DNA of 64,000 bases from CAWKEY01 sp963848675 (GTDB taxonomy: Bacteria > Pseudomonadota > Gammaproteobacteria > Methylococcales > Methylomonadaceae). Location of the stretch: the NCBI GenBank assembly GCA_963848675.1, contig CAWKEY010000070.1, positions 1 to 64,000 of the forward strand, read 5' to 3'. Below are positions 1-7,710 of this stretch, one piece after another (positions within the stretch are counted from its first letter, which is position 1; every line of letters begins with the position of its first letter). The position numbers and the translations under genes were made by a program. Under the pieces are notes generated by a model that saw only the letters and a list, made by a program, of their open reading frames with translations, ran no database searches and was not told the DNA's origin.

Positions 1-49
1 AAAAAATTGTTTCTCAGAGTTGCGAAAGATATTTGATACACGTTCCTAA
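1..49 (+). repeat. Dispersed repeat, copy A (partial at window edge)
   Basis: The first bases match the 3' part of a repeat seen twice more, near 6.5 kb and 13.1 kb. The shared string TTTCTCAGAGTTGC is followed by ATTTGATAC and CG(T/C)(T/G)CCT. The 5' part lies outside the window. All copies are in the same orientation. Confidence 0.75.
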
Positions 50-280
50 CCGATATTCGTAGCTATTCCTGGAGAAAGCAGCTGTTTCTTCAAGGCTTTA
101 GCTGCGACTGTCGCCACTACCAATGGTGGGCGCTTTAGGAGAAGCCCTGCTACAAATTTATCCGAAAAACCAACAATAAGCTGCTAAAATACAGCTACAA
201 TCTTTAGCGCTGGTCTGCATGAACCAAAAAATTTTCGTAACTTTCAGTCTAATCAGGACTCATTGATACAGCGGTGTCCG

Positions 281-345
281 GGAATGCCGAGCCCCAGCTC
301 GGCGAATCTACTCTTGGCTGTTGCCGAGCTAGGGCTCGGCGTTCC
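281..345. repeat. Double palindromic repeat (GCCGAGC...GCTCGGC)
   Basis: Two perfect 7-bp hairpins, each GCCGAGC-N4-GCTCGGC, sit at 285-302 and 323-340. The 23-bp blocks 281-303 and 323-345 are themselves inverse copies with two mismatches. This nested form resembles REP or small MITE-like intergenic elements. No other copy was seen in the window. Confidence 0.7.
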
Positions 346-641
346 AAGGCGCAAATCAAACCTTCCATGTTCATGTCTTGACACTTGGCTGAATAGTTAC
401 AAATTCTCAACATTTAAAACGGATCAAAAACATGGTCGTAAATCCCAAAACCAGTCTTGGCTTTGCTTATCATGCCTTTGGCTTTAGCAAGCACGCTTCG
501 AGATGCCTTGATAGCTTTCAGAATTGTTTCATCGATCACTATTTACTTCGCGAGCGCCTCCTTTTGCGAGCCATATCTAACAGCTACCAAGCCAATGCTT
601 GGCTTTGTTCGCCTCAAGCAACTTTCTAATCAGGGGCAGTC

Positions 642-2372
642 ATGGCTGAGAAGCACACTTACGGACAGATCTTAAAGTCTTCGGCGTTGATCGGCGGATC
701 ATCGGTTATCAATATTGCCATCGGGATTGTTCGCACCAAGGCTATGGCGATGTTGCTCGGTCCATCCGGGGTCGGATTAATGGGGCTATATAGTTCGATC
801 AGCGATCTTACCATTAGCATTGTTGGGATGGGCATTAACAGCAGTGGCGTAAGGCAGATTGCCGAGGCAGCCGGTTCGGGCGATTCGGAGAGGATCGCGC
901 GAACGGCGGTGGTACTGCGGCGAATATCGATCTTCCTCGGAACACTAGGTGCTATTTTTCTTATCGCATTTTCCGGGCCAATGTCGGCCATGACTTTTGG
1001 CAGCAATCAACACGCGAGTGCCGTGGCGCTGCTGTCAGTTGCGGTATTTTTCAGTCTAGTGTCCGCAGGCCAGGGTGCCTTAATTCAGGGCATGCGGCGC
1101 ATCACTGATCTCGCCAAGATGGGAATTTTGGGCGCACTTTTCGGGGCGCTAATCAGCATTCCCGTGGTGTATTTCCTTCGTGAAGAAGGTGTGGTGATCA
1201 CGCTTGTGCTTGTTGCCGCAATGTCACTTCTCACGTCTTGGTGGTACAGCCGGAAGATACCAATAGAAACAACCTCAATATCGGCTGCCCAGATGGGTCA
1301 GGAAGCAGCTGCTTTGCTGAAGCTTGGCTTTGCGTTCATGGCTAGTGGCTTGATGATGACGGGCGCGGCCTATGTGGTGCGCATCATCGTAGTGCGCAAA
1401 GTCGGCTTCGATGCGGCAGGTTTATACCAATCTGCCTGGGCGCTCGGGGGGTTGTATGTCGGGTTTATTCTGCAGGCTATGGGAACGGACTTCTATCCTC
1501 GGTTGACGGCGATCGCCAAGGACAACACCGAGAGCAACCGTGTGGTGAATGAACAGGCTCATGTCAGTTTATTGTTAGCAGGCCCTGGCGTCATCGCAAC
1601 GCTAGCATTTGCGCCGTTGGTTATCGCGCTCTTTTACACGCCCAAATTCGAAGGGGCCGTAGAGGTCTTGCGTTGGTTATGCCTGGGAATGATGCTGCGC
1701 GTGATTTCTTGGCCGATGGGCTTCATTATCGTAGCCAAAGGCCTGCAAAAAATTTTATTCTTCTCCGAGCTGGCCTGGACTATTGTCTACCTGGGTCTTG
1801 CATGGGTGTGCGTGAGCGCTTTCGATCTAAAAGGCACCGGCATTGCGTTCTTTGGATCATATGTCTTTCATGTGCTTATGATTTACCTAATCGTTCGGCG
1901 GCTTAGCGGTTTTCGCTGGTCCGCGGCGAACAGGCAAACCAGTTACTTATATATTGCTCTAATTGCGGTCGTTTTCTGCAGCTTCTATACGTTGCCGGCC
2001 CTGGTTGCAATGGGGGTGGGTGCGCTGGCTGTTGTGCTGAGCGGGGTTTACTCGATACAGGTTCTGCTCAATCTCGTTTCTCTAAACCGGATTCCGCGTT
2101 CCATTTTAAAGTTGTTACAATGGTTTAGGCTGGCGCCTTCTGGCGCGAACGAAATCTCTCGCTTAGAGCTTATGAACGAAGCAGCGGAAGGCGACATAGC
2201 GGTGGCAAATAAATCATTGGTAGATATGAAGCGAACAATATTCGCATTCATGATCTGCACTGTTTTTGCCATGTGGATTCACTGGTACGATGGCGTCTAT
2301 GGCTGGTCGGATGGATTAGCGTCTGTTGAGTCCGAGCTCAAGGTGCTATCGGAGATTTTTCAAATCAAGTGA
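642..2372 (+). CDS. Wzx-like polysaccharide flippase with PmoC-like C-terminal tail
   Basis: Residues 1 to about 510 form a polytopic membrane protein of the MATE/Wzx flippase type. It opens with a conserved 'Q.LKSSALIGGSSVINI..GI.R.K..A.LLGP.GVG' pattern, followed by about twelve hydrophobic segments. Such proteins move undecaprenyl-linked glycans across the inner membrane. Family members end near this length, but here the frame continues 67 residues (M511 onward) into a segment matching the N-terminus of PmoC encoded 1.1 kb downstream, including the string HWYDGVYGWSDGL. The start is supported by AGGGG seven bases upstream. The gene is monocistronic and ends in non-coding DNA. The flippase call is firm at family level; the substrate is unknown. 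The tail could be translated as a fusion or be a relic that merely supplies a stop codon. Confidence 0.85.
   Translation: MAEKHTYGQILKSSALIGGSSVINIAIGIVRTKAMAMLLGPSGVGLMGLYSSISDLTISIVGMGINSSGVRQIAEAAGSGDSERIARTAVVLRRISIFLGTLGAIFLIAFSGPMSAMTFGSNQHASAVALLSVAVFFSLVSAGQGALIQGMRRITDLAKMGILGALFGALISIPVVYFLREEGVVITLVLVAAMSLLTSWWYSRKIPIETTSISAAQMGQEAAALLKLGFAFMASGLMMTGAAYVVRIIVVRKVGFDAAGLYQSAWALGGLYVGFILQAMGTDFYPRLTAIAKDNTESNRVVNEQAHVSLLLAGPGVIATLAFAPLVIALFYTPKFEGAVEVLRWLCLGMMLRVISWPMGFIIVAKGLQKILFFSELAWTIVYLGLAWVCVSAFDLKGTGIAFFGSYVFHVLMIYLIVRRLSGFRWSAANRQTSYLYIALIAVVFCSFYTLPALVAMGVGALAVVLSGVYSIQVLLNLVSLNRIPRSILKLLQWFRLAPSGANEISRLELMNEAAEGDIAVANKSLVDMKRTIFAFMICTVFAMWIHWYDGVYGWSDGLASVESELKVLSEIFQIK
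2172..2372 (+). other. Truncated PmoC-like N-terminal segment fused in frame to the flippase
   Basis: An ATG in the flippase frame opens 66 codons that align with PmoC from its first residue. There are 25 residues up to a shared FA in both proteins, then one hydrophobic helix, then WIHWYDGVYGWSDGL against WVRWYEGVYGWSAGL. Similarity fades after the following glutamate. The segment lacks the D/H/H metal site of PmoC (D128, H132, H145 there). DNA identity is moderate, so it is an old or paralogous copy rather than a recent duplication of the downstream gene. No further pmoC-like sequence follows the stop codon. Confidence 0.75.
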
Positions 2373-2559
2373 AAATGGAAAGCTAGGTAGGTGAGCATGG
2401 TCTGCAAAAGTTTCCAATTTCCTATGCCGGACCCGCTCTCAACCTCTCCTGGTTAACCTCATAAAATCGTGGTTATGGCTGTTGCCATTGGCTTCCTTCG
2501 CTAAATATTTAGTTTGCCTGCTTGCGCCTTAAGTGTGTGCATCAGCAGGCAAGAAACAT

Positions 2560-3009
2560 TTACAGGTCGTCCAGGCCTGACAGTCCATAAATAGACCAAT
2601 TGTCAAAATCAGCGATCCCGGCTTGGTCGTCGCCGTTTTTATAGGTAATCCGGCACACATATTTTTTGGTTGTTGTGCCTGCTGTTTCGCTGGTAATGCT
2701 GATTTCCGCATTAACCACATACTGATAATTACCAAGGCTCCAGGCATTAATGGGTTTGTCAGGGAAGGTGATTGTCAGGTCAGGGTCGAGCTCAGACTTG
2801 ATATACTTGTTGCAATGCATGAAGGCTAGCTCGGTCAGGGGGGTGGAAACAGCGAGCATGCTGCCTTGCTCTTTGCTGTCAACAAGAAACAAGTCCGATT
2901 TAACGACTTCGTTCACCAGGGGCATAATGAGCTCTCTTTGAAGCAAAATCAAAGAAACCAGGCCGACAATGAGCACGATGATGGGGTGTTTTTTTAGAAA
3001 TGTAAGCAT
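2560..3009 (-). CDS. Small membrane-anchored protein of unknown function
   Basis: This is a 149-residue protein with one N-terminal hydrophobic helix (about residues 9-26, after a short positive start) and a soluble remainder. I do not recognise the family. The soluble part holds two cysteines and a beta-rich pattern (YVVNAEISITSE, then KKYVCRITYKNG), suggesting a periplasmic domain tethered to the inner membrane. It is transcribed away from pmoC and shares the 280-bp region that contains the putative pmo promoter. Codon use and the lysine-bearing hydrophobic N-terminus suggest a real gene. Confidence 0.6.
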   Translation of the reverse strand: MLTFLKKHPIIVLIVGLVSLILLQRELIMPLVNEVVKSDLFLVDSKEQGSMLAVSTPLTELAFMHCNKYIKSELDPDLTITFPDKPINAWSLGNYQYVVNAEISITSETAGTTTKKYVCRITYKNGDDQAGIADFDNWSIYGLSGLDDL

Positions 3010-3134
3010 TTGAGCGTCAATAGAGTTGTTGATGATGGGGGTAAATTCTAACAGAAATCAGAGTTTTAAAGACAAGGTAATTAAACGGAAGCCTTGTGAT
3101 TTTTGAGCAGATAGATTTGATGAATGTTTTTGAC

Positions 3135-3162
3135 TTGACAAGGTTGATTGAGCTGGTAGACT
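3135..3162 (+). promoter_or_regulatory. Putative sigma-70 promoter of pmoCAB
   Basis: TTGACA (3135-3140) and TAGACT (3157-3162) are separated by 16 bp. Transcription would start near 3169 and leave a leader of about 120 nt. The leader opens with a small hairpin (CACCAA-N6-TTGGTG, 3170-3187). Inferred by inspection only. Confidence 0.5.
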
Positions 3163-3292
3163 GAGAGCTCACCAAATTGACTTGGTGGCATCCCGTTCAG
3201 AGCTTAATTTGAATGAGATGAGAAAAAGGAGTTGTAACTATAGACTCCTGGCTTTAACGAGCTGGGGATTTGATAATTTTTAGGAGGTAGAA

Positions 3293-4045
3293 ATGGCAGC
3301 TACAACTGAATCAGTGAAAGCTGATGCTGCGGAAGCACCGCTGTTAAATAAAAAGAATATGTTTGCCGGCGCGGCACTATATATAGTGTTCTACGGCTGG
3401 GTTCGTTGGTATGAAGGTGTCTATGGCTGGTCAGCCGGTCTGGACTCTTTTGCACCAGAATTCGAAACATATTGGATGAACATGCTTTACATCGAGCTGG
3501 TTCTTGAAGTTGTTACCGCATCTATTCTATGGGGTTACATCTGGAAAAGCCGTGACCGTAAAGTTATGTCAATTACACCTAGAGAAGAGTTAAGAAGACA
3601 CTTTACTCACTGGACGTGGTTGGTAATGTACGCTATCGCTATTTACTACGGCGCTAGCTACTTCACTGAGCAAGATGGTACATGGCATCAAACAATCGTT
3701 CGTGATACTGACTTTACACCAAGTCACATCATCGAATTCTATTTGAGCTACCCCATCTACATCATTACCGGTGTGGCTTCTTTCCTGTATGCTAAAACAA
3801 GACTGCCTACATATCAACAAGGTCTGTCTTTGATGTATATGGTATCAGTAATTGGACCTTTCATGATTCTGCCTAATGTTGGCTTGAACGAATGGGGTCA
3901 CACTTTCTGGTTTATGGAAGAATTGTTTGTTGCACCTCTACACTACGGCTTCGTATTCTTCGGATGGGCTGCCTTGGGTGTATTGGGTGTTGTAAACACA
4001 GAAGTTGGTGCAATATCTAAACTTCTGAAAAAAGACTTAGCTTAA
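3293..4045 (+). CDS. pmoC: Particulate methane monooxygenase subunit C
   Basis: PmoC is an integral membrane subunit of the copper enzyme that oxidises methane to methanol in the intracytoplasmic membranes. The 250-residue length is normal. D128, H132 and H145 show the D-x3-H-x12-H spacing of the conserved PmoC metal site. The signature VRWYEGVYGWSAGLD and the string GLNEWGHTFWFMEELF are present. A strong ribosome binding site (AGGAGG, 5 bases upstream) fixes the start. It is first in the pmoC-pmoA-pmoB operon, the usual order, and a 120-bp spacer with a perfect hairpin separates it from pmoA. Codon use looks strongly biased, as expected for a very highly expressed gene. The Amo alternative is unlikely given the typical methanotroph sequence. 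Confidence 0.98.
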   Translation: MAATTESVKADAAEAPLLNKKNMFAGAALYIVFYGWVRWYEGVYGWSAGLDSFAPEFETYWMNMLYIELVLEVVTASILWGYIWKSRDRKVMSITPREELRRHFTHWTWLVMYAIAIYYGASYFTEQDGTWHQTIVRDTDFTPSHIIEFYLSYPIYIITGVASFLYAKTRLPTYQQGLSLMYMVSVIGPFMILPNVGLNEWGHTFWFMEELFVAPLHYGFVFFGWAALGVLGVVNTEVGAISKLLKKDLA

Positions 4046-4076
4046 TTTAGTCTTTGGCTGTAATAACTATCTCCTA

Positions 4077-4110
4077 GCTGTTTCGCCGCCTTATTTCGGG
4101 GCGAAACAGC
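4077..4110 (+). promoter_or_regulatory. Perfect hairpin in the pmoC-pmoA spacer
   Basis: GCTGTTTCGCC (4077-4087) and GGCGAAACAGC (4100-4110) form an 11-bp perfect stem with a 12-nt loop. No U-run follows, so it is better explained as an mRNA-stabilising or processing structure that lets pmoC and pmoAB messages accumulate separately than as a terminator. Confidence 0.6.
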
Positions 4111-4165
4111 ATAGCTGTAGATAGTCATTTATAAAAATAATTTAAATCCTTTAGGAGGTAAGCTA

Positions 4166-4909
4166 ATGAGCGCATCTCAATCAGCTGTACGTTCACGCGC
4201 TGAAGCCGTCAAAGCTTCACGTACGTTCGACTGGCTAATTCTGTTTACATTGTTCTTCGTTGTACTTGGTGGTTATCACATTCACTACATGTTAACCGGT
4301 GGTGACTGGGATTTCTGGACTGACTGGAAAGATAGACGCCTGTGGGTAACCGTAGCGCCGATCGTTTCAATCACTTTCCCTGCTGCTGTTCAAGCGTGCT
4401 TGTGGTGGCGTTACCGCCTGCCTTTTGGTGCAGTCGTTTGTGTATTAGGTCTGCTCTTGGGTGAGTGGGTTAACAGATATTTGAACTTCTGGGGTTGGAC
4501 ATACTTCCCAGTTAATTTCTGCTTCCCTTCAAACCTGATTCCTGGCGCTATCGTGCTGGATGTTGTGTTAATGCTGTCAGGCAGCATGACATTGACAGCA
4601 GTACTCGGTGGTATGGCATGGGGTCTGTTGTTCTATCCTGGCAACTGGCCAATCATTGCTCCACTGCACATTCCTGTTGAATACAATGGCATGATGTTCA
4701 CCCTGGCTGATTTACAAGGTTACCACTACGTAAGAACTGGTACACCTGAGTACATCAGAATGGTTGAAAAAGGTACACTAAGAACTTTCGGTAAAGACGT
4801 TGCTCCAGTATCAGCGTTCTTCTCTGCTTTCGTGAGTATCTTAATTTACTTCTTGTGGCATTTCTTCGGTCAATGGTTCGCAAAAACTGATTTCGTTCAG
4901 GCTGCGTAA
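4166..4909 (+). CDS. pmoA: Particulate methane monooxygenase subunit A
   Basis: PmoA is the 27-kDa membrane subunit of particulate methane monooxygenase and the usual phylogenetic marker for methanotrophs. The 247 residues match the family length. The strings GGDWDFWTDWKDRR and NFWGWTYFPVNFCFPS are classic PmoA motifs, and the seven hydrophobic segments fit the known fold. The ribosome binding site is AGGAGGT, spaced 6 bases from the ATG. It lies between pmoC and pmoB and is co-transcribed with them. The sequence has type I gammaproteobacterial character; I cannot place the genus from memory. Confidence 0.98.
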   Translation: MSASQSAVRSRAEAVKASRTFDWLILFTLFFVVLGGYHIHYMLTGGDWDFWTDWKDRRLWVTVAPIVSITFPAAVQACLWWRYRLPFGAVVCVLGLLLGEWVNRYLNFWGWTYFPVNFCFPSNLIPGAIVLDVVLMLSGSMTLTAVLGGMAWGLLFYPGNWPIIAPLHIPVEYNGMMFTLADLQGYHYVRTGTPEYIRMVEKGTLRTFGKDVAPVSAFFSAFVSILIYFLWHFFGQWFAKTDFVQAA

Positions 4910-4937
4910 GAATCATTCAACGGAAAATACTAAAAGA

Positions 4938-4973
4938 CTAGTGCTGACTTGTTTTTTATGAGTCTGACACTAG
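4938..4973 (+). promoter_or_regulatory. Hairpin in the pmoA-pmoB spacer
   Basis: CTAGTG (4938-4943) pairs with CACTAG (4968-4973), with further imperfect pairing inside. It mirrors the hairpin in the pmoC-pmoA spacer and may play the same mRNA-processing or stability role. Confidence 0.45.
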
Positions 4974-5015
4974 ATACTCTGAAAACTATAGATTCTCTAT
5001 TATAGAGGAGGATAT

Positions 5016-6260
5016 ATGAAATTAATAAAAGACAAGGTTGCTAAATTATCCTTTGTCGCACTGCTGATGACTGTCACAGCAGCGATGTTTTACACACCAA
5101 CTGCATCTGCTCATGGTGAAAAGTCGCAAGCCGCTTTCATGCGTATGCGGACAATTCACTGGTTTGACCTGAACTGGTCAAAAGAAGAAGTGGCTGTTAA
5201 CGATACCATGACAATTTCAGGTAAATTCCACGTTTTCGCTGGATGGCCAGAAACTGTTGATAAACCAGAAGTATCTTTTTTGAACATTGGTATCCCAGGC
5301 CCTGTATTTATTCGTGCAGGATCATGGATCGGTGGTCAATTAGTGCCACGTTCAGTTTCTCTGGAACTGGGCGAAACTTACGAGTTTAAAGTATTGTTAA
5401 AAGCACGCCGTCCAGGTGACTGGCACGTTCACACTATGATGAACGTTCAAGGCGGTGGTCCTATCATTGGTCCAGGTAAATGGGTAACTATTACTGGTTC
5501 AATGGGAACATTTGTTAACCCAATCACAACTCTGACAGGCGAAACACTCGACCTGGAAGACTACAATCTGGGTAACATCTACTTCTGGCACGCTCTCTGG
5601 TATGCGCTTGGTTTGGCTTGGTTGGGCTATTGGGTTCGTAAACCAATGTTCGTACCACGTTCAATCGCTGTTGAAGCAGGTAAAGCTGATTCTTTAATCA
5701 CAGCTACTGATAAGAAAGTTGCCATGGCGTTTGCTGCCGGTACTGTCGCTATTGTTGCCTTCTCAATGGCAAGCACCAACGAACAGTATCCTGTAACAAC
5801 TCCTCTGCAAGCAGGTTTGATGCGCGGCATGAAACCAATTGAAATGCCAGCTTCTACAGTTAGCGTTAAAGTTGAAGATGCTACTTACCGTGTACCAGGT
5901 CGTGCTATGCAAATGACACTGACTATCACTAACAATGGTGATTCATCTGTTCGTTTGGGTGAGTTCAACACTGCTGGCGTTCGTTTCTTGGACTCAGCTG
6001 TTGCTCAAGATCAAACCAACTACCCAGATGACTTGTTAGCCGAAGAAGGTTTGACTGTTAGCGATAACAGCCCACTTGCTCCAGGCGAATCAAGAACAGT
6101 TGAAGTTACTGCTTCTGACGCTGCATGGGAAGTTTACCGTTTAGCTGACTTGATCTACGATCCAGACAGCCGTTTTGCTGGCTTGCTGTTCTTCTTTGAT
6201 GAATCAGGCAACCGTCAAATGATAATGGTAGATGCACCATTAATCCCAACTTTCATCTAA
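5016..6260 (+). CDS. pmoB: Particulate methane monooxygenase subunit B
   Basis: PmoB carries the periplasmic cupredoxin domains of the methane monooxygenase. A signal peptide (about residues 1-32, ending SAS-A) is followed directly by H33, which becomes the mature N-terminus. H33, H137 and H139 form the conserved copper site, and H48 matches the additional copper-binding histidine. Two membrane helices (about 190-206 and 235-250) link the N- and C-terminal cupredoxin domains. The 414-residue length is normal. The ribosome binding site GAGGAGGA lies just upstream of the ATG. It ends the operon and is followed by a strong intrinsic terminator. Confidence 0.98.
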   Translation: MKLIKDKVAKLSFVALLMTVTAAMFYTPTASAHGEKSQAAFMRMRTIHWFDLNWSKEEVAVNDTMTISGKFHVFAGWPETVDKPEVSFLNIGIPGPVFIRAGSWIGGQLVPRSVSLELGETYEFKVLLKARRPGDWHVHTMMNVQGGGPIIGPGKWVTITGSMGTFVNPITTLTGETLDLEDYNLGNIYFWHALWYALGLAWLGYWVRKPMFVPRSIAVEAGKADSLITATDKKVAMAFAAGTVAIVAFSMASTNEQYPVTTPLQAGLMRGMKPIEMPASTVSVKVEDATYRVPGRAMQMTLTITNNGDSSVRLGEFNTAGVRFLDSAVAQDQTNYPDDLLAEEGLTVSDNSPLAPGESRTVEVTASDAAWEVYRLADLIYDPDSRFAGLLFFFDESGNRQMIMVDAPLIPTFI

Positions 6261-6306
6261 TGAAGTAACTAGCTGATAATCAAGATTTTCAGTTAGGGGA
6301 ATTAAA

Positions 6307-6340
6307 CCCTCGTTACCGAAAGGTAGCGGGGGTTTTTTTT
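6307..6340 (+). terminator. Rho-independent terminator of pmoCAB
   Basis: An 11-bp stem (6307-6317 with 6322-6332, including two G-U pairs) is closed by a GAAA tetraloop and followed by eight T residues. It lies 46 bp after the pmoB stop codon. Confidence 0.93.
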
Positions 6341-6465
6341 GGTCTGAAATTTGAGCTAAAGTATAAAAATATACTTCTCGCGGTTCATGAAAGGTGTTCA
6401 TGTTGCTGAATACGGTTGGAAGTACTTTAGCTGCGACGGTGTCATGATTAACAAAAGCAGGCGCT

Positions 6466-6597
6466 TTAGTAATGCACACGAAATAAGTTGAACAAGTGTA
6501 GGTGCGAATTAATTCGCACAATGCGGATAAATCCGCAACTACACAAAAAATTGTTTCTCAGAGTTGCACAATTTATTTGATACGCGCTCCTTAGTGC
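6466..6597 (+). repeat. Dispersed repeat, copy B
   Basis: About 130 bp closely matching copy C near 13.1 kb, and in its 3' part copy A at the window start. It contains a perfect palindrome GTGCGAATTAATTCGCAC (6502-6519) and a second hairpin TGCGGAT-AA-ATCCGCA (6522-6537), then the TTTCTCAGAGTTGC block. No open frame is conserved, so it is a non-autonomous intergenic element. Confidence 0.85.
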
Positions 6598-6922
6598 GGC
6601 GAGACTACTCTCCCAAATTTGGGAGCTGTTGAAGGCCAGGGCATGTTAAAAGTGAATAAATCACGGCACACTGAGGTCGCCAGGCGCAAAAATATAGCAA
6701 AGCAACATGGGGATGCAAGAGTCGATTAGTAACTGGACGTTGCCTCGGGTCTAAACCGACGCACCAGGCAACTGTCAGGCTAATAGATCCTTACTGGAGA
6801 GGTATTTAACAAATCTGGGTTAGTCTTTGTTAATGGCGACTGTGAAAGATGATGGCAGCGCTGCGAGCATGGCTGAAACCGGGTAAAACTGTATTAATAG
6901 AGTGGGCATTGGACACTTAGCC
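6598..6922. other. Unassigned intergenic sequence with one stem
   Basis: I find no gene here. An interrupted palindrome (GTTGCCT at 6739-6745 with AGGCAAC at 6766-6772) encloses a smaller CGGGT/ACCG stem and could fold in RNA. I cannot link it to a known family. Confidence 0.4.
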
Positions 6923-6949
6923 AAAAATAGCGGCATCATGGCGCTATTT
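6923..6949 (-). terminator. Terminator downstream of the rubredoxin gene
   Basis: Read on the minus strand, AAATAGCG pairs with CGCTATTT (6925-6949) around a 9-nt loop and runs into five T residues. It begins five bases after the rubredoxin stop codon. Confidence 0.75.
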
Positions 6950-6953
6950 ATCT

Positions 6954-7127
6954 TCACCATTCCAGTAGCTTAAAAAAGCTTTTGGGCGCGCCACAGATGG
7001 GGCAAGCCCAGTCATCAGGAATATCGACCCAGAGGGTACCAGGCGCAATGCCACTGTCAGGATCGCCTTCGGCTTCATCGTAAATATGTTCGCATTCCAG
7101 GCATTGGTATTTTTTATAATCCGGCAT
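6954..7127 (-). CDS. Rubredoxin
   Basis: This is a 57-residue protein with two iron-binding knuckles, C9-x2-C12 and C42-x2-C45, and the family strings IAPGTLWVDIPDDWACP and CGAPKSFF. Rubredoxins carry one electron through a mononuclear Fe(Cys)4 centre in the cytoplasm. The length matches the family (about 52-58). The first knuckle reads CLECEH rather than the common CxxCGxxY, a mild deviation. Its electron partner is not evident; the neighbouring genes are a broken hydrolase and the nitric oxide reductase operon. A role in NO or oxygen detoxification would be inference. A well-formed terminator follows. Confidence 0.93.
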   Translation of the reverse strand: MPDYKKYQCLECEHIYDEAEGDPDSGIAPGTLWVDIPDDWACPICGAPKSFFKLLEW

Positions 7128-7155
7128 AAGTCCTCTCTTGTATTGCGTTAATGAG

Positions 7156-7599
7156 TTAGTGTTCTAAATCCAGCAAAAAATGCTCAAACTCCTGAATTAG
7201 CACTGGAAGCTTGCTGACACGTAAGCGACCATACTTGAGCCTATCAGGACGATGTGATCATAGTCCGACAAATCCATTGCCAGCAGTTGGTTGACGCGCT
7301 CATCAGGATTAAATTGCTCCTGGTAATCCGGATTTTGAATTTCGTAGCCTTGGCGTCTGGCAACCTCGGCAAAAGCCAGCGTTTTCTCCCCCCAGAGCAT
7401 AGGTATCTACACAAGTACCAGCCACTTCTCCCTTGAGGGAGAAGGTTGGGATGAGGGGAATATAACTGGTTGATTTTATTCTCCTCATCCCAACCCTCTC
7501 CAACAGGAGAGGGAGTTTGTGGTTGGTGCAATCCATTGTTTTATTGCGCAGAAAAGTTGTGTAGATACCGCTGCCCCCAGGGAAAGCTGTCTTTACCAT
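7156..7599 (-). pseudogene. Broken alpha/beta hydrolase (YqiA/YcfP-like esterase)
   Basis: The central part reads GEKTLAFAEVARRQGYEIQNP, then NPDERVNQLL, then HIVLIGSSM. This is the typical N-terminal half of a small alpha/beta hydrolase up to the nucleophile elbow G-S-S-M. The 5' end (MVKTAFPGGSG) is separated from it by a 168-bp MITE-like insertion. After SSM the expected GG is lost and the frame runs into a stop. In another frame the tail LIQEFEHFLLDLEH matches a hydrolase C-terminus. About 100 codons are missing in between. The gene therefore has an insertion, a large internal deletion and a frameshift, and is not functional. Confidence 0.75.
7402..7569. mobile_element. MITE-like element with 13-bp terminal inverted repeats
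   Basis: GGTATCTACACAA (7402-7414) and its exact complement TTGTGTAGATACC (7557-7569) bound 168 bp with no transposase. The interior is itself a large palindrome: CTCCCTTGAGGGAGAAGG plus TTGGGATGAGG on one side, CCTCATCCCAACC plus a GGAGAGGGAG arm on the other. It interrupts the 5' end of the hydrolase pseudogene. No clear target duplication was seen. Confidence 0.75.
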
Positions 7600-7669
7600 G
7601 ATTGTAGTTGACTAATTTTTTCATGGAGTGCGTACCGGGGTGACGAGTAAATAATAGCCGCAACTAAGT

Positions 7670-7702
7670 TCAGGGCAAAGGCGATTATTCCCATTGCCCT
7701 GA
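7670..7702 (-). terminator. Hairpin after norB
   Basis: TCAGGGCAA and TTGCCCTGA form a perfect 9-bp stem within 10 bases of the norB stop codon. There is no strong U-run, so termination is likely but unproven. Confidence 0.5.
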
Positions 7703-7710
7703 GCTTTGGA

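Larger units (their letters stand above)
1..641. other. Non-coding region upstream of the flippase gene
   Basis: I see no convincing gene here; the short open frames lack ribosome binding sites and recognisable protein sequence. The stretch holds the tail of a dispersed repeat (1-49), a fragment at about 103-147 resembling sequence just upstream of the second repeat copy (shared string CTTTAGCTGCGAC), and a double palindrome at 281-345. A Shine-Dalgarno-like AGGGG lies 7 bases before the flippase ATG. Confidence 0.6.

Noticed and set aside
263..675. Three overlapping plus-strand open frames before the flippase
   Set aside because: No ribosome binding sites, no recognisable protein features, and they cross a palindromic repeat and the flippase start.
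659..1006. 115-codon minus-strand frame inside the flippase gene
   Set aside because: It is antisense to a clearly conserved membrane protein and has no recognisable sequence of its own.
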